From NCBI GenBank assembly GCA_029204225.1, contig MU831906.1:1-64000 (forward strand): a stretch of DNA of 64,000 nt, in the 5' to 3' direction. The translations under genes and the position numbers were made by a program. Within the stretch, counting starts at the first letter, position 1; every line of letters begins with the position of its first letter. This DNA is from Diphasiastrum complanatum (Eukaryota > Streptophyta > Lycopodiopsida > Lycopodiales > Lycopodiaceae). Shown piece after piece: positions 55,901 to 64,000 of this stretch. The notes beneath the pieces were generated by a model. That model worked only from the letters and a program-made list of their open reading frames with translations. It did not search any database and was not told where the DNA came from.

Positions 55901-57762
55901 CCCTTAAGACTTGGAGGCATTATTTGTATGGTGCCAACTTTGAGGTCCTGACAGACCATGAGAGTCTCAGATACCTTTGCAATCAACCTGAGCTTAGAGG
56001 TCGGAAAGCTCGTTGGGCAGAGTTGATGCAAGAGTTTGACATGTCTATCAGATATAGGCGTGGAAAATTCAATACAGTAGCAGATGCCCTTAGCAGAATG
56101 CCTATGATAAACGAGCTGAGTTTTACTCAGATTCGTAATGAGTTACTCGAGTCCTTGAGAGGGAAATGCCAGCATGATGCATTCTTCTCTATTATCTGGA
56201 ACTCAGTCCAGAACAGACAGTTACAGACTCCAGAACCAGTTCCCGGGGCTGGTGCCAGTTCATCCAAGAATACGGCAGCTTCCGTTGAGGATGATGATGA
56301 GTCCGAGTATACGTCGTCAGATGACGTTGAGGATTCTGAGCCTGTATTACCCAAGCAAACCCCAGTGGTTGAGGGTCAGTTGACTCAAGGATTCAAATGG
56401 AAACAGTATTCCATTCAGGATGAGTACTTGCTCTATAGAGATAGAGTATGTGTCCCCAATTCAGAGGATTATAGGCAGCAGGTCCTATATGAATGTCATG
56501 ACAATCCTAGCGCGGGACACCCAGGCATACAGAAGACCTATGAGCTTCTTCGTAGGCAATTTTTCTGGCCCAGTATGAAAAAGGACGTCCACCAGTATGT
56601 AACCAGTTGCCAGAAATGTCAAGTAAATAAAGCAGAGCGTTTAAAGGCAGGAGGGTTGTTGCATCCCTTAGAAATACCAGCTGGTAAATGGGAGAGTATC
56701 TCCATGGATTTTATAGTAGGCCTGCCTAAAACCCAAAAGGGTAATGACGCTATATGGGTCACAGTTGACCGTCTGACCAAAATGGCTCATTTTATTCCGA
56801 CCAAAACAACCGTTAGAGCTCCAGAGTTAGCGAGGTTGTTTGTAGACGGGCTATTTAAATTGTACGGTCTACCTTCCGGCATAGTCAGCGACCGGGACAG
56901 TAAGTTTACTGGAAATTTTTGGAAGGCAGTATTCCATCATCTCCATACTAAACTTAATATGAGTACCACCGACCATCCACAGACGGACGGTCAAACAGAA
57001 AGGGTAAATCAAGTGCTGGAGGATATGCTTCGTGCATACGTCAGCAAGAGGCAGACTAATTGGGAGGAGTATCTCTCGATATTAGAGTTTGCTTACAACA
57101 GTACCAAACATTCAGCTACGGGATACAGCCCATTTATGCTGATGTACGGTTTTCAACCACGCTCACCCACAGCTGTAGGGTTTAAACAAGAAAAGGTTGA
57201 AGCAGCCAGAAACTTTTTAGAAGACCTAAACCAGATGATAGAACATGCTAAGCGTAGCATTAGACAATCCCAGGATCGAGCCAGGCATTATGCAGATCCA
57301 CACAGACGGGATGTGCAGTTCTCCACTGGTGAGAAAGTCTACTTGAGAGTCCCAGTTGACTCTAAAACCCTCAAATCAGGAGTGTGTGCTAAGTTGTCTC
57401 CAAGGTATTGTGGTCCCTTTACCATCAGTAGGAGACTAGGCGAGGTCACCTATGAACTAGAACTCCCACACAGCAGTAAGGTTTTTCCAGTTTTTCATGT
57501 AAGTCAGTTACGAAAAGCCTTAACCAGATCAGATAATCTGGTAGGGGACAGTGTTCTAGTTCTCCCATTGGATCCTCAACAACCTCCACATGAACCAGAG
57601 GAAATTCTTGATAGTAGAGAGACGCAGACTCGTCATACTCTATACCGAGAATATCTGGTTAAGTGGAATGATCAGCCTGTTGAGAATGCCACTTGGGAAA
57701 GAGGCAGCGTCCTTCGCAAGATTTTTCCAGACTTTGTCTTAGAGGACCAAGACGATTCTTAA
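52978..57762 (+). CDS. gag-pol polyprotein of element C (1594 residues, intact)
   Basis: One frame from ATG to TAA encodes every domain. Gag (about residues 120-290) is followed by a CCHC knuckle [14 protein letters not shown] (about 345) and a protease with [10 protein letters not shown] (about 436), having DDG where DTG/DSG is usual. RT runs from about 680 ([10 protein letters not shown]) with catalytic FLDD at about 780. RNase H has VETDAS (about 927), TDHESLRYL and ADALSR. Integrase has an HHCC finger (HPGIQKTYE...CQKCQ, about 1181) and D, D, E in MDFIVG, SDRDSKF and [13 protein letters not shown] motif (SPRYCGPF) and a C-terminal chromodomain ([16 protein letters not shown], about 1541-1594) follow. 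The chromodomain marks a chromovirus, in which it guides integration to modified chromatin. The region 56170-56390 has an acidic spacer. Confidence 0.97.
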   Translation: MTTPQGPDQPQERGFDELETEALAYRKGKEPMEVEEQEQFAEELDELVTKEQFLQLVTEVDELKLALANFKSSVDDSFAELKNLILSSAKGSLPSTSQLSPSPLPSVSGETLRSHPSVFKDLKPPTFNGEEKDRNADILQTFLSKWKNIHALKQTPDHLQAIEASLSLGPMAYKWWLNLQETGQTPRSWKAFEEAFLREFLPENELDRAWEAWERTVMDKSLIQYISQYREAILKIKNMDDYQKIRGFVRGLKDEYKVEVQRNSPTTLEQALRYAQIYDDSVGRKRARQQPLSEQLPQKDFQFKKKFLKRKKEDKFKGEAPQKRPSLIQPLKPDDFEKAKQERLCFVCMGKGHTVRQCPKGPFTKKDKKDKKQVHLVQTVCFPSDSAASEIKVYHEDHEHCCQLTSAMLARPFSFGPHDLVRMHGKVGNQSVRVMVDDGATHNFINHTLVKKLKLPEVPSQHRYIVSLARGEDKKIWETMVSKLNLGIQGYQDQINFQIMHLDRTDIVLGRDWLYSLGPSLHRNYQENTLSFQYKGREIQLHGEHDVPNSPMVCSSELCQLIGDEDHQVFLCDFQFIPEVSISSSIQQKISKLETLLSKFKDVFPEDLPHGLPPSREVDHVINLVPGTAPVSKPPYRVSRTEDEEITRQLTDYLGKGQIQTSSSPWASPVLLVKKEGSMRLCVDYRALNKVTIKNKYPMPRADELFDQLDGAKFFSKIDLRSGYHQVRIKSEDVSKTAFRTRHGHYEFKVMPFGLTNAPATFMTLMNSVLRPYLGKFVVVFLDDILVYSKTRKEHLKHLRKVFRLLRKHKLYAKQSKCEFFVEEVAYLGHIISSDGIKMDPNKVKAILSWLRPQNILELQIFLGLAGYYRRFVKEYAQIAVPMTNLLKGKGKEFIWESAQQESFDALKTALATAPVLKVVDPNQPFVVETDASDFAVGAVLTQGGRPVAFESKKLEPAQTRYSAYEKELFSIVHALKTWRHYLYGANFEVLTDHESLRYLCNQPELRGRKARWAELMQEFDMSIRYRRGKFNTVADALSRMPMINELSFTQIRNELLESLRGKCQHDAFFSIIWNSVQNRQLQTPEPVPGAGASSSKNTAASVEDDDESEYTSSDDVEDSEPVLPKQTPVVEGQLTQGFKWKQYSIQDEYLLYRDRVCVPNSEDYRQQVLYECHDNPSAGHPGIQKTYELLRRQFFWPSMKKDVHQYVTSCQKCQVNKAERLKAGGLLHPLEIPAGKWESISMDFIVGLPKTQKGNDAIWVTVDRLTKMAHFIPTKTTVRAPELARLFVDGLFKLYGLPSGIVSDRDSKFTGNFWKAVFHHLHTKLNMSTTDHPQTDGQTERVNQVLEDMLRAYVSKRQTNWEEYLSILEFAYNSTKHSATGYSPFMLMYGFQPRSPTAVGFKQEKVEAARNFLEDLNQMIEHAKRSIRQSQDRARHYADPHRRDVQFSTGEKVYLRVPVDSKTLKSGVCAKLSPRYCGPFTISRRLGEVTYELELPHSSKVFPVFHVSQLRKALTRSDNLVGDSVLVLPLDPQQPPHEPEEILDSRETQTRHTLYREYLVKWNDQPVENATWERGSVLRKIFPDFVLEDQDDS

Positions 57763-57773
57763 GGGGGAGGGAG
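57763..57773 (+). other. Polypurine tract of element C
   Basis: GGGGGAGGGAG fills the space between the gag-pol stop codon and the 3' LTR. It primes plus-strand DNA synthesis. Confidence 0.95.
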
Positions 57774-58131
57774 TGTTACGAGCTCGTAACCAGTGCCAAA
57801 CCCTAGAGAACACCGATAGGTCAGATACCACAGTCAGGGTCGTGTCCAGTGTACATGACCAACAGGGCAAGACAGTGTGAGTAGTGTGCCCCAGCACGGT
57901 CCATAGCTATGGCGGGCCTATCACAGCCTAGGGACCCTGTCAGCAGGATAGGGCCCCCAGTTGGGTCCCGACGTGCAGTCGGCCACGTCAGTGCCACATG
58001 GCCGACACTTGGCAGTTGCATGCTACCAGTCCTCACACTGGGCTAGGAGGGGCTTACTCTATATCAGGGAGTAGGCAAGGTTGGGTGGATCAGTTAGTGT
58101 TTGCCCTACTGTGGTGTTAGGATCTATTACA
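57774..58131 (+). repeat. 3' LTR of element C (358 bp)
   Basis: Same length and termini as the 5' LTR with two substitutions; followed by the duplication AGGTG. Confidence 0.96.
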
Positions 58132-60020
58132 AGGTGGAACTACGAATTCTACTAAGATAATCTTGTGCGGGACAAAGGGTTTAGCCGTATCATCTATGAT
58201 AACATAAGGACCTGTAGGCGTGAGATACTGGCCCAATCAACTGAGGTGAGCCCTGGGCACCATGCCTATGCAACATATAATGCTGTGGGGGAGACAAAAG
58301 TATCAAATAACCGACACTTACTCGGGGCGTCCCGAATAAATCTCTGAAAGCAAACTCGCTCAAGCTGGACCAAGGAGGCATGTCCCTTCCCAAGTCTGGC
58401 TGTAGCTACATGTCTCATACCAAATATAGGACCAGTGAAAAGAACCCCAAGATAGGTGTAGGATGACACAATTTCCAACGGCTATCCATCTAGAAAAAGC
58501 TCCTGTGGCTGCATGAAAGCCCTGGAAGTGTTGAAGACCATAACTTTGGTCTTCTCAATGTTAATCTGCAAACCCCATCTAGTGCAGAAACCATGAAGAT
58601 TGTCCAACTATCTCTGTAATCTCCCTCTAGTCGAAGATACTAAAGCAACATCATCTGCATATAGGAGAATGGCAATCAAAAGATCTCCAAGTCGGCGACC
58701 TGTACCACCCCTCTGCTCATGACTCTCTCAAGCTCATCATCAATATATAGTCCGAATAATGTAGGTGAAAGGGAGCAACCCCGTTTCACCTCGATGGTGC
58801 TCCATATATGCTCTGAGAGGCCAGTGTCACCCCGAAAGCATCCAAGAACTCGCTCATAAAGTGCCATCACGGCTAGAACTGTGTCAGTGGAGAAGCCAAG
58901 ATCACGTAGTCGCTGGATGAGAAGAAAGCGTGGAATAGAATCAAAGGATTTCCTGAAGTCAACAAAGCAACAGTAAACCCTCTATCTCCTATGCCTGGCC
59001 TCCTCATTGATAGCTCGAAGAGTGAAGACATGATCTGTGGTAGAGTGGTGAGCATGAATGCCAGCCTGGCCCAATGCATGTAGTCTCCTGGTCTCAGCCT
59101 CAGAGCTGATCGCTGACTAAAGTATAGTACCATAAAGCTTCGCTATGATATGGCCATTCATGATAGCACAATAGTTACCAGGATTCATGGGGTTACCATT
59201 TTTGTGGATGGATTGGATGATATTAGTACACCAGGAGTGGGGGAAGCCCGAGACGACAACGCGATTAAGCAAAGTGGCTAGAGTGGGTGAGAGTAGGTTT
59301 GCAGCATGGATCAGAAGTTCTGTTTCAAGCTCTTCCTTGTCTCTAGTGCGGTGGGTCTTCATTCTCTTTATGGCCTCAATGACCATATAAGAGGTGAAGA
59401 AGGTGAATTCACATGGGTGGGGGGAGATGGAAATGGGTGAGTCAGTAGGTATGGTGTATAGTGAGGTGGCATAGGTGGACCAGACCTGTAGGTCGTCAAG
59501 AAGAGGGGGAGGAGCATGAGGGATAAGTGCACGCCATAAGGAACCTGTAGAGGAACTAGATAGGGAAGCAACAAGGCTTCTCCCCTTTTGCTCTTCTTAG
59601 GCTGGCTTTTTGCGACGGAGTGTACGATGGAGAGATCGACGAACAATGGGTAGAATGAGTGGATCATGTGTGCGTGTGTGTGTAACACGGAGATGTAGTG
59701 AATGGCACTCATCATCAGAACACGGAGGCCGAGCAAGGCGAGCTGGTGTGATTGCGTGTCAGTAGGGTGTGGATGGAAAGGAAACTGAGGCAACTGTGTG
59801 AAGTGACGTGGTAAGGAAACGGGCTTGTGACTCCAATGGGCTATCGTGCGAGAAGTGATGGAGTAAAGAAGTAAGGGCTTCCCGGTAAGTCTCATTGTAG
59901 CGGTGAGCGAAGGTATATCTGGGAGCACGATCGATGGAAGAACGAGGTGGGGTGAAGTTGGGACAAAGCCCAAGTGGAAGGATAAAAAGGAGTGATCAGA
60001 GAGGGTTGGTGGGAATGACC
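58132..60020 (-). mobile_element. LINE copy zeta, upstream piece
   Basis: On the minus strand it begins near the end of the endonuclease (SDHSFLSF at about 60000). It continues through the RT: VIEAIKRMKTHRTRDKEELE, LLNRVVVSGFPHSW, NPGNYCAIMNGHIIAKLYGT, FVDFRKSFDSIPRFLL, GCSLSPTLFGLYID, YADD (about 58650) and SSYTYLGVLFTG. Several stops and frameshifts are present, and Asp is duplicated in GLYIDDEL. It is interrupted at VPP by element C and continues at 51728-51816. Confidence 0.88.
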
Positions 60021-60029
60021 TCGAAGTGT

Positions 60030-62200
60030 GATATCTGTGTGGACTATTGAGGTTTAAACAAGATAACGGTTAAGCATCGATATCCTATGCCACGTGTAGA
60101 TGATCTGCTTGATGACTTGTCAGGTGCCACTGTGCTCAGTAAAATAGACCTAAAGAGTGGATACCATCAAGTCAGAGTTCGTGGAGAGGATGTACACAAG
60201 CCTGCCTTCGGAGCTCAGTTCGGTCACTATGAGTATCTTGTGATGCCAAATCAGCTACATTCATGATGATGATGAATGCTATGCTCAGACCGTATATGGG
60301 TAAGTTTGTCGTAAACTTTGTTGAGACATTTTGACTTACAGTGCAAGTGAGGTCAAGCATTTGACTCACCTTAGAACTGTGTTGTCTACTTTGAGGGAGA
60401 ACACTTTATTTGCCAATAGTAAAAAACGTGAATTGTTTAAAAAGGAAATAGAGTATGTTGGTCATATAGTGTCTGCTGATGGCGTTAGACCAGATTCTAA
60501 GAGGGTTGTTGTGATCGTTGCGTGGCCTGTGCCAGTTGATTTGATAGCACTCTGTTCTTTTTTTGGATTGGCAGTATTTTATAGAAAATATCTTAAGAGG
60601 TGCTCTATTGCAGCACCTTTGACTGATTTGACTCAAAAAAATAGATTTGGTGAGTGAATAGAACTGTAGCAAGCAAGCTTTGATCAGTTGAAGCAAGCTA
60701 TTGCTGAGTGTGTCACTCTAAAGATTGTAGACCCTATGTTATAGATACGAATGTGAGTGACATTGCTGTGGGAGCAGTTCTGATGCAAAAGGGTAGGCCT
60801 ATGGCCTTTGAGAGCAAGAAGCTTAACCTTGCACAGATTATCCAACTCATGCAAATAAGTTGTATGCCATAGGCATGCATTAAAGGCATGGAGGCATTAT
60901 TTGTATGGATTGGAATTTGAGGTATTCACTGATCATGATACCTTGAGATACTTTTATAAGCAGCCAGACCTTAGAGGCCGGCAAGCCAAATGGTCTGAGC
61001 TCATGCAAGAATTCCTAATGGAGATTTGGTACAAGAAAGGTGCCGAGAATCGTGTGGCAGATGCCCTATCTCGTGTGGTGTATCAGATGTCGTTTGTAGT
61101 CATTGACAATGACTTACTGTTTGAGATAAGAAAGGCTTAGCAGGAAGATCCTCATTGTAAAATAGTAGAACATGAGGTTAGTCATGGCCATGCAGAGTCT
61201 CAAGAGGAGAGCTCTTCTACCTTCTTATCTTAAGTATTCCATAGAAGATGGAATAGTGATGAGAAATGGCAAGGCTCTTATTCCAGCTTGTGAGGTGCTA
61301 CAAAAGAGGAGGGGCGTCTTTGTCACAATAGCCCTAGTGCCGGTCATCCTGGTGTGGATAGGACCTATTAGTTGATACGACATAACTTTTGGTGGTCTAA
61401 GCTTAAGAAAGAAGTAAACCATTATGTGACATATTGTTTTAAGTGTCAAGTTAATAAGGCTGAAAGGATTAAAGTTCTTGGATTGTTACGCCCGTTATCT
61501 ATACCAAAAGGGAGATGGGAGAGTACTTCCATGAACTTTATTACATGTTTACCATGTACGCAGCAACAACATAATGCTATCCTAGTTGTGGTTGGTAGAC
61601 TCACTAAAATGGCTCATTTTATCTCAACTAATAATAAGATTGATGCACCTGGTACGACTGATTTGTTTATACAGCATGTATTCAGACTTCATGGATTACC
61701 TAGATCCATTGTGTCTGATAGGGATTCTCGTTTTATTGGCAATTTTTGGATTGCATTATATGAGAAGTTAGAGGTGCAGTTGGGAGTGAGTAGTTCTGAT
61801 CATCCTGAAACGGATGGGCAGACTGAGAGAGTTAATCAAGTTTTGGACGACATGCTTGGGGCATATGTGAGTGAAAGGCCAACGCAATGGGAACGTTACC
61901 TACCATTGTTGGAGTTTGCCTATAATGATAAAAAGGATGCATCTACGAAGATGAGTCCTTTCAAGCTAAACTATGGTTTTAGACCAGCTAGTCCAGTTAC
62001 TGTAGGTTTGCCTCATAAGACACCTAGTGCTATGGAAATCACATGCAACAAATGTTGGAGTTAGCAAAGGAAAATGTAAGAATGGCAATGGATCGGGCAA
62101 AGACGTATGCCGATCTGGATCATATGCCAAAAGGAGACATGGTGTTTCTCAGGATTCCAAAGGACTCGAAAGTGTTATAAGTTGTCACCCAAATATTGTG
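60030..62200 (+). pseudogene. Gypsy pol relic, element D
   Basis: From left to right: RT ([33 protein letters not shown]), with the active-site region lost; RT thumb (EYVGHIVSADGVRPDSKR at about 60450); RNase H (EVFTDHDTLRYFYKQPDLRG, VADALSRV); integrase finger ([18 protein letters not shown]) and catalytic region ([29 protein letters not shown]). It then decays through a GPY-like region near 62170. Gag, protease and LTRs are absent. Many stops and frameshifts. The sequence is closer to family E ([12 protein letters not shown]) than to A/B. Confidence 0.9.
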
Positions 62201-62389
62201 GACCTTGGAATTCTGTGGGCAATTCTGTTGGGTAATTCTGTGTATTTACTTAGAGTTTTGTGAGCTTGTGTGCAATACTAGATAGGAACTGTCTCATATA
62301 CTGATGAGTAACTGAAGGGAAATTAGTGATACAAAGACCAAATAACTCAAGGAGGAGGTGAGATGCCTGAGAAAACCATGACAATTGGT
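62201..62389. other. Unassigned stretch
   Basis: Nothing recognised. Confidence 0.4.
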
Positions 62390-62650
62390 AGCTCTAAGTC
62401 CGTAGTAAAAGTTCTGATCTCCAAGCCTTAAGTCCACGTGTTTTTTGGCCCCAATTGTGAAGTGATCTGTAGGCATCCAGTTGAGTGGGTTTAGGGCTAC
62501 ACTGCATTTCTTTATGCTTGTTGAGACTCCTACACCAGCAGGTTGGCCTGTTTTGTCCGTGGTGGAAGCTTCCAATTCCATGTCCTAATCCTATGTGTTT
62601 TTTGGCCATCACTTTGATATAATTTGTAGGCATCCGATTGTGGTGCTACA
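62390..62650 (-). repeat. Diverged tandem repeat, inverted relative to 36372-37090
   Basis: Read in reverse, units contain 'ggatgcctaca.at', 'ggccaaaaaacaca.agga', 'attaggacatggaattgg' and 'aagcttccaccacgga', matching 36380-36480. Two unit starts lie about 155-160 bp apart. Confidence 0.65.
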
Positions 62651-63190
62651 TTGTATGGCTTAGTTCACATCCATGCATATTACAATAGGAGGCTTTAACG
62701 ACAAGTCCTTTCCATCCCATGACTTCCTTGATAGCAGATGCACCATATGTGTCATTAGATCCTACCAGAGAGGGGGGGGAGATGTCTAGCATCTAACACT
62801 CCACATTTAGACACACCCACAACCCACCCATCCGTGGGGCATACTAGAGCACGAGTGGCCTATGTACAGTAGAAGACGGGTTAGGTCCACTCACCAGTGG
62901 ACCCTAGAGCATTGTGGGTGGCAGAGAGAGCTGTGTGCCCAGTGTACCCAATAGGTTGTTGATTTTTATACAAGTATGGCAGTCGCTTTGCCATTGCTAG
63001 CACCTAGGCATTCATGGAGCTTGTGTCTCTAGTCGCATTAGTAGACTCTACGTGGAGACCTCCTAAGAGAGACGCATTGTGAGGGAGCATGCTCCGTTAG
63101 GAGGAGGATACCATCACGTGGGAGTTGAGTTCTATTTGCATAGTGCAATGGAGGTAAGAATCTTGCCTTCTTAAAGCTTTTGCATATGTT
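62651..63190. other. Unassigned stretch
   Basis: No frame is recognised. It may be the 5' part of the hAT element to the right, but no DNA-binding (BED) finger is readable. Confidence 0.4.
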
Positions 63191-63194
63191 TCAT

Positions 63195-64000
63195 TTAGCA
63201 AGTATCGTTGTTTTTGCATATGGCTGGGATTTGTTGTGATAGGTATGGATGCATGATATTGAGTGATGGATGGATTGACATTTGTCGGCGATCCATCATC
63301 AATATCCTGGTTTCTTGCTTGCTTGGCATAGCCTTCTTGTGTGGCCTGGATGCCACTCGAGGTGGTGTCACACCATTGAGTTCATATTCGAGGTAGTCAG
63401 CACTTTCATTGATGAGATTGGGAAGCAAGATGTGGTTCAAATTGTCAAAGACAATGCCACCAACTGCACATAGATGGGAGAGATTCTAATGAGGGAGGGC
63501 GCCAGCATCGTGTGGACAACATGTGCTGCACATTGTATTGATCTCCTCATCGACGACCTTTGTGCACTTGCATGTCAAGTATAATTTTCTTCACTTGTTG
63601 TACCAACCTTTATGCTTAACGTGTTGCTCTTAGCGCCTAATCCTTTTGGGCCATTCTCTAAAGTTTTTGTTGGATGTTTGTGTTGCAAATCACTTCTCAG
63701 GCCATGCGAATGGCCACTTCGTCACTAGAAAGAACCTAACGCCCACTGGCTTTGCCTACTAATTCTTGGTTTTGGAGCGACTACTAGCAGTATGAGACCA
63801 TTTACGGAGCATGGTTGCTACTGATGGCCTCTAGGACTTCAGAAGTATCAGTATAAATGTGGTGCATTTCTAGACCACCATGTTTGAAGAAAGTTTTGGA
63901 CATGGGCACCGCAGCTTGTGGGGATCCTACAACCCATTTTCTATGTGTTGCGCCTAGTAGACCTTGAGGGGTGCACTATCAGTCTCATCTATGAGTTCGT
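63195..64000 (+). pseudogene. hAT-type transposase (DUF659 domain) relic
   Basis: The plus strand shows YGCMILSDGWIDICRRSIIN then ILVSC (63240-63310), the signature of the DUF659 part of plant hAT-like transposases. After a frame change come FIDEIGKQDVVQIVKDNATN, TAG at 63471-63473, and ASIVWTTCAAHCIDLLIDDL. Further decayed pieces are HLRSMVATDGL (about 63795-63830) and YVLRLVDLEGCTISLIYE (about 63940-63995), which correspond to the region before the dimerisation domain. The gene runs off the right edge. Confidence 0.85.

Larger units (their letters stand above)
51817..58131 (+). mobile_element. Ty3/Gypsy LTR retrotransposon, element C, intact and young (6315 bp)
   Basis: Two 358-bp LTRs (51817-52174 and 57774-58131), differing at two positions, are flanked by AGGTG (51812-51816 and 58132-58136). 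A primer-binding site, a polypurine tract and one uninterrupted gag-pol frame are present. It is inserted in LINE copy zeta; removing it restores the LINE reading frame. All parts needed for autonomous retrotransposition by this family are visible. Confidence 0.97.

Overview
The window is nuclear DNA of a seed plant, most likely a lineage with large, transposon-filled introns. It holds one recognisable host gene, parts of the chloroplast protease DEG2, spread over more than 27 kb of the + strand. Almost everything else is retrotransposon and DNA-transposon sequence. I saw no bacterial, organellar, tRNA, rRNA or CRISPR gene. The species cannot be named from the sequence.

DEG2 is read in eleven exons between 12460 and 39994. 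All junctions are GT/AG, the reading frame is unbroken, and the catalytic His, Asp and Ser lie in separate exons. The first exons (start codon, transit peptide) and the last ones (PDZ domains) were not found. The final intron seen runs at least 24 kb to the right edge.

1-5523 is a degenerate Ty3/Gypsy element on the minus strand (element A). 5524-8285 is the 5' end of another Gypsy family (E, minus). 8459-9743 is a dead hAT transposase. Element B (15281-21486, +), of the same family as A, sits in DEG2 intron 4, 114 bp past the donor; its LTRs are nearly identical and it has a TTAGG duplication. Introns 5, 6 and 10 hold a hAT-type MITE with 8-bp duplications, a Gypsy 3' end fused to a LINE fragment, old LTRs, a GC-rich fold-back and tandem repeats. 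An 86-bp tRNA-like retroposon with 16-bp target duplications lies in intron 3.

40697-60020 is a head-to-tail series of LINE copies, all on the minus strand. The five with visible 3' ends finish in a (TC)n or (CTTT)n tail preceded by a stem-loop whose pairing is conserved while its sequence changes. A solo LTR of family E (47256-47894, duplication GATGC) and a young, structurally intact Ty3/Gypsy chromovirus-type element C (51817-58131, duplication AGGTG, one 1594-codon ORF) have inserted into this LINE mass. To the right are a decayed Gypsy pol (60030-62200), a tandem repeat and a hAT (DUF659) relic running off the window.

The main points for follow-up are the A/B family's unusual LTR termini (AGTTA...TAACT instead of TG...CA), the LINE family with dinucleotide tails, covarying 3' hairpin and an ORF1-only derivative, and the palindrome-rich MITE.
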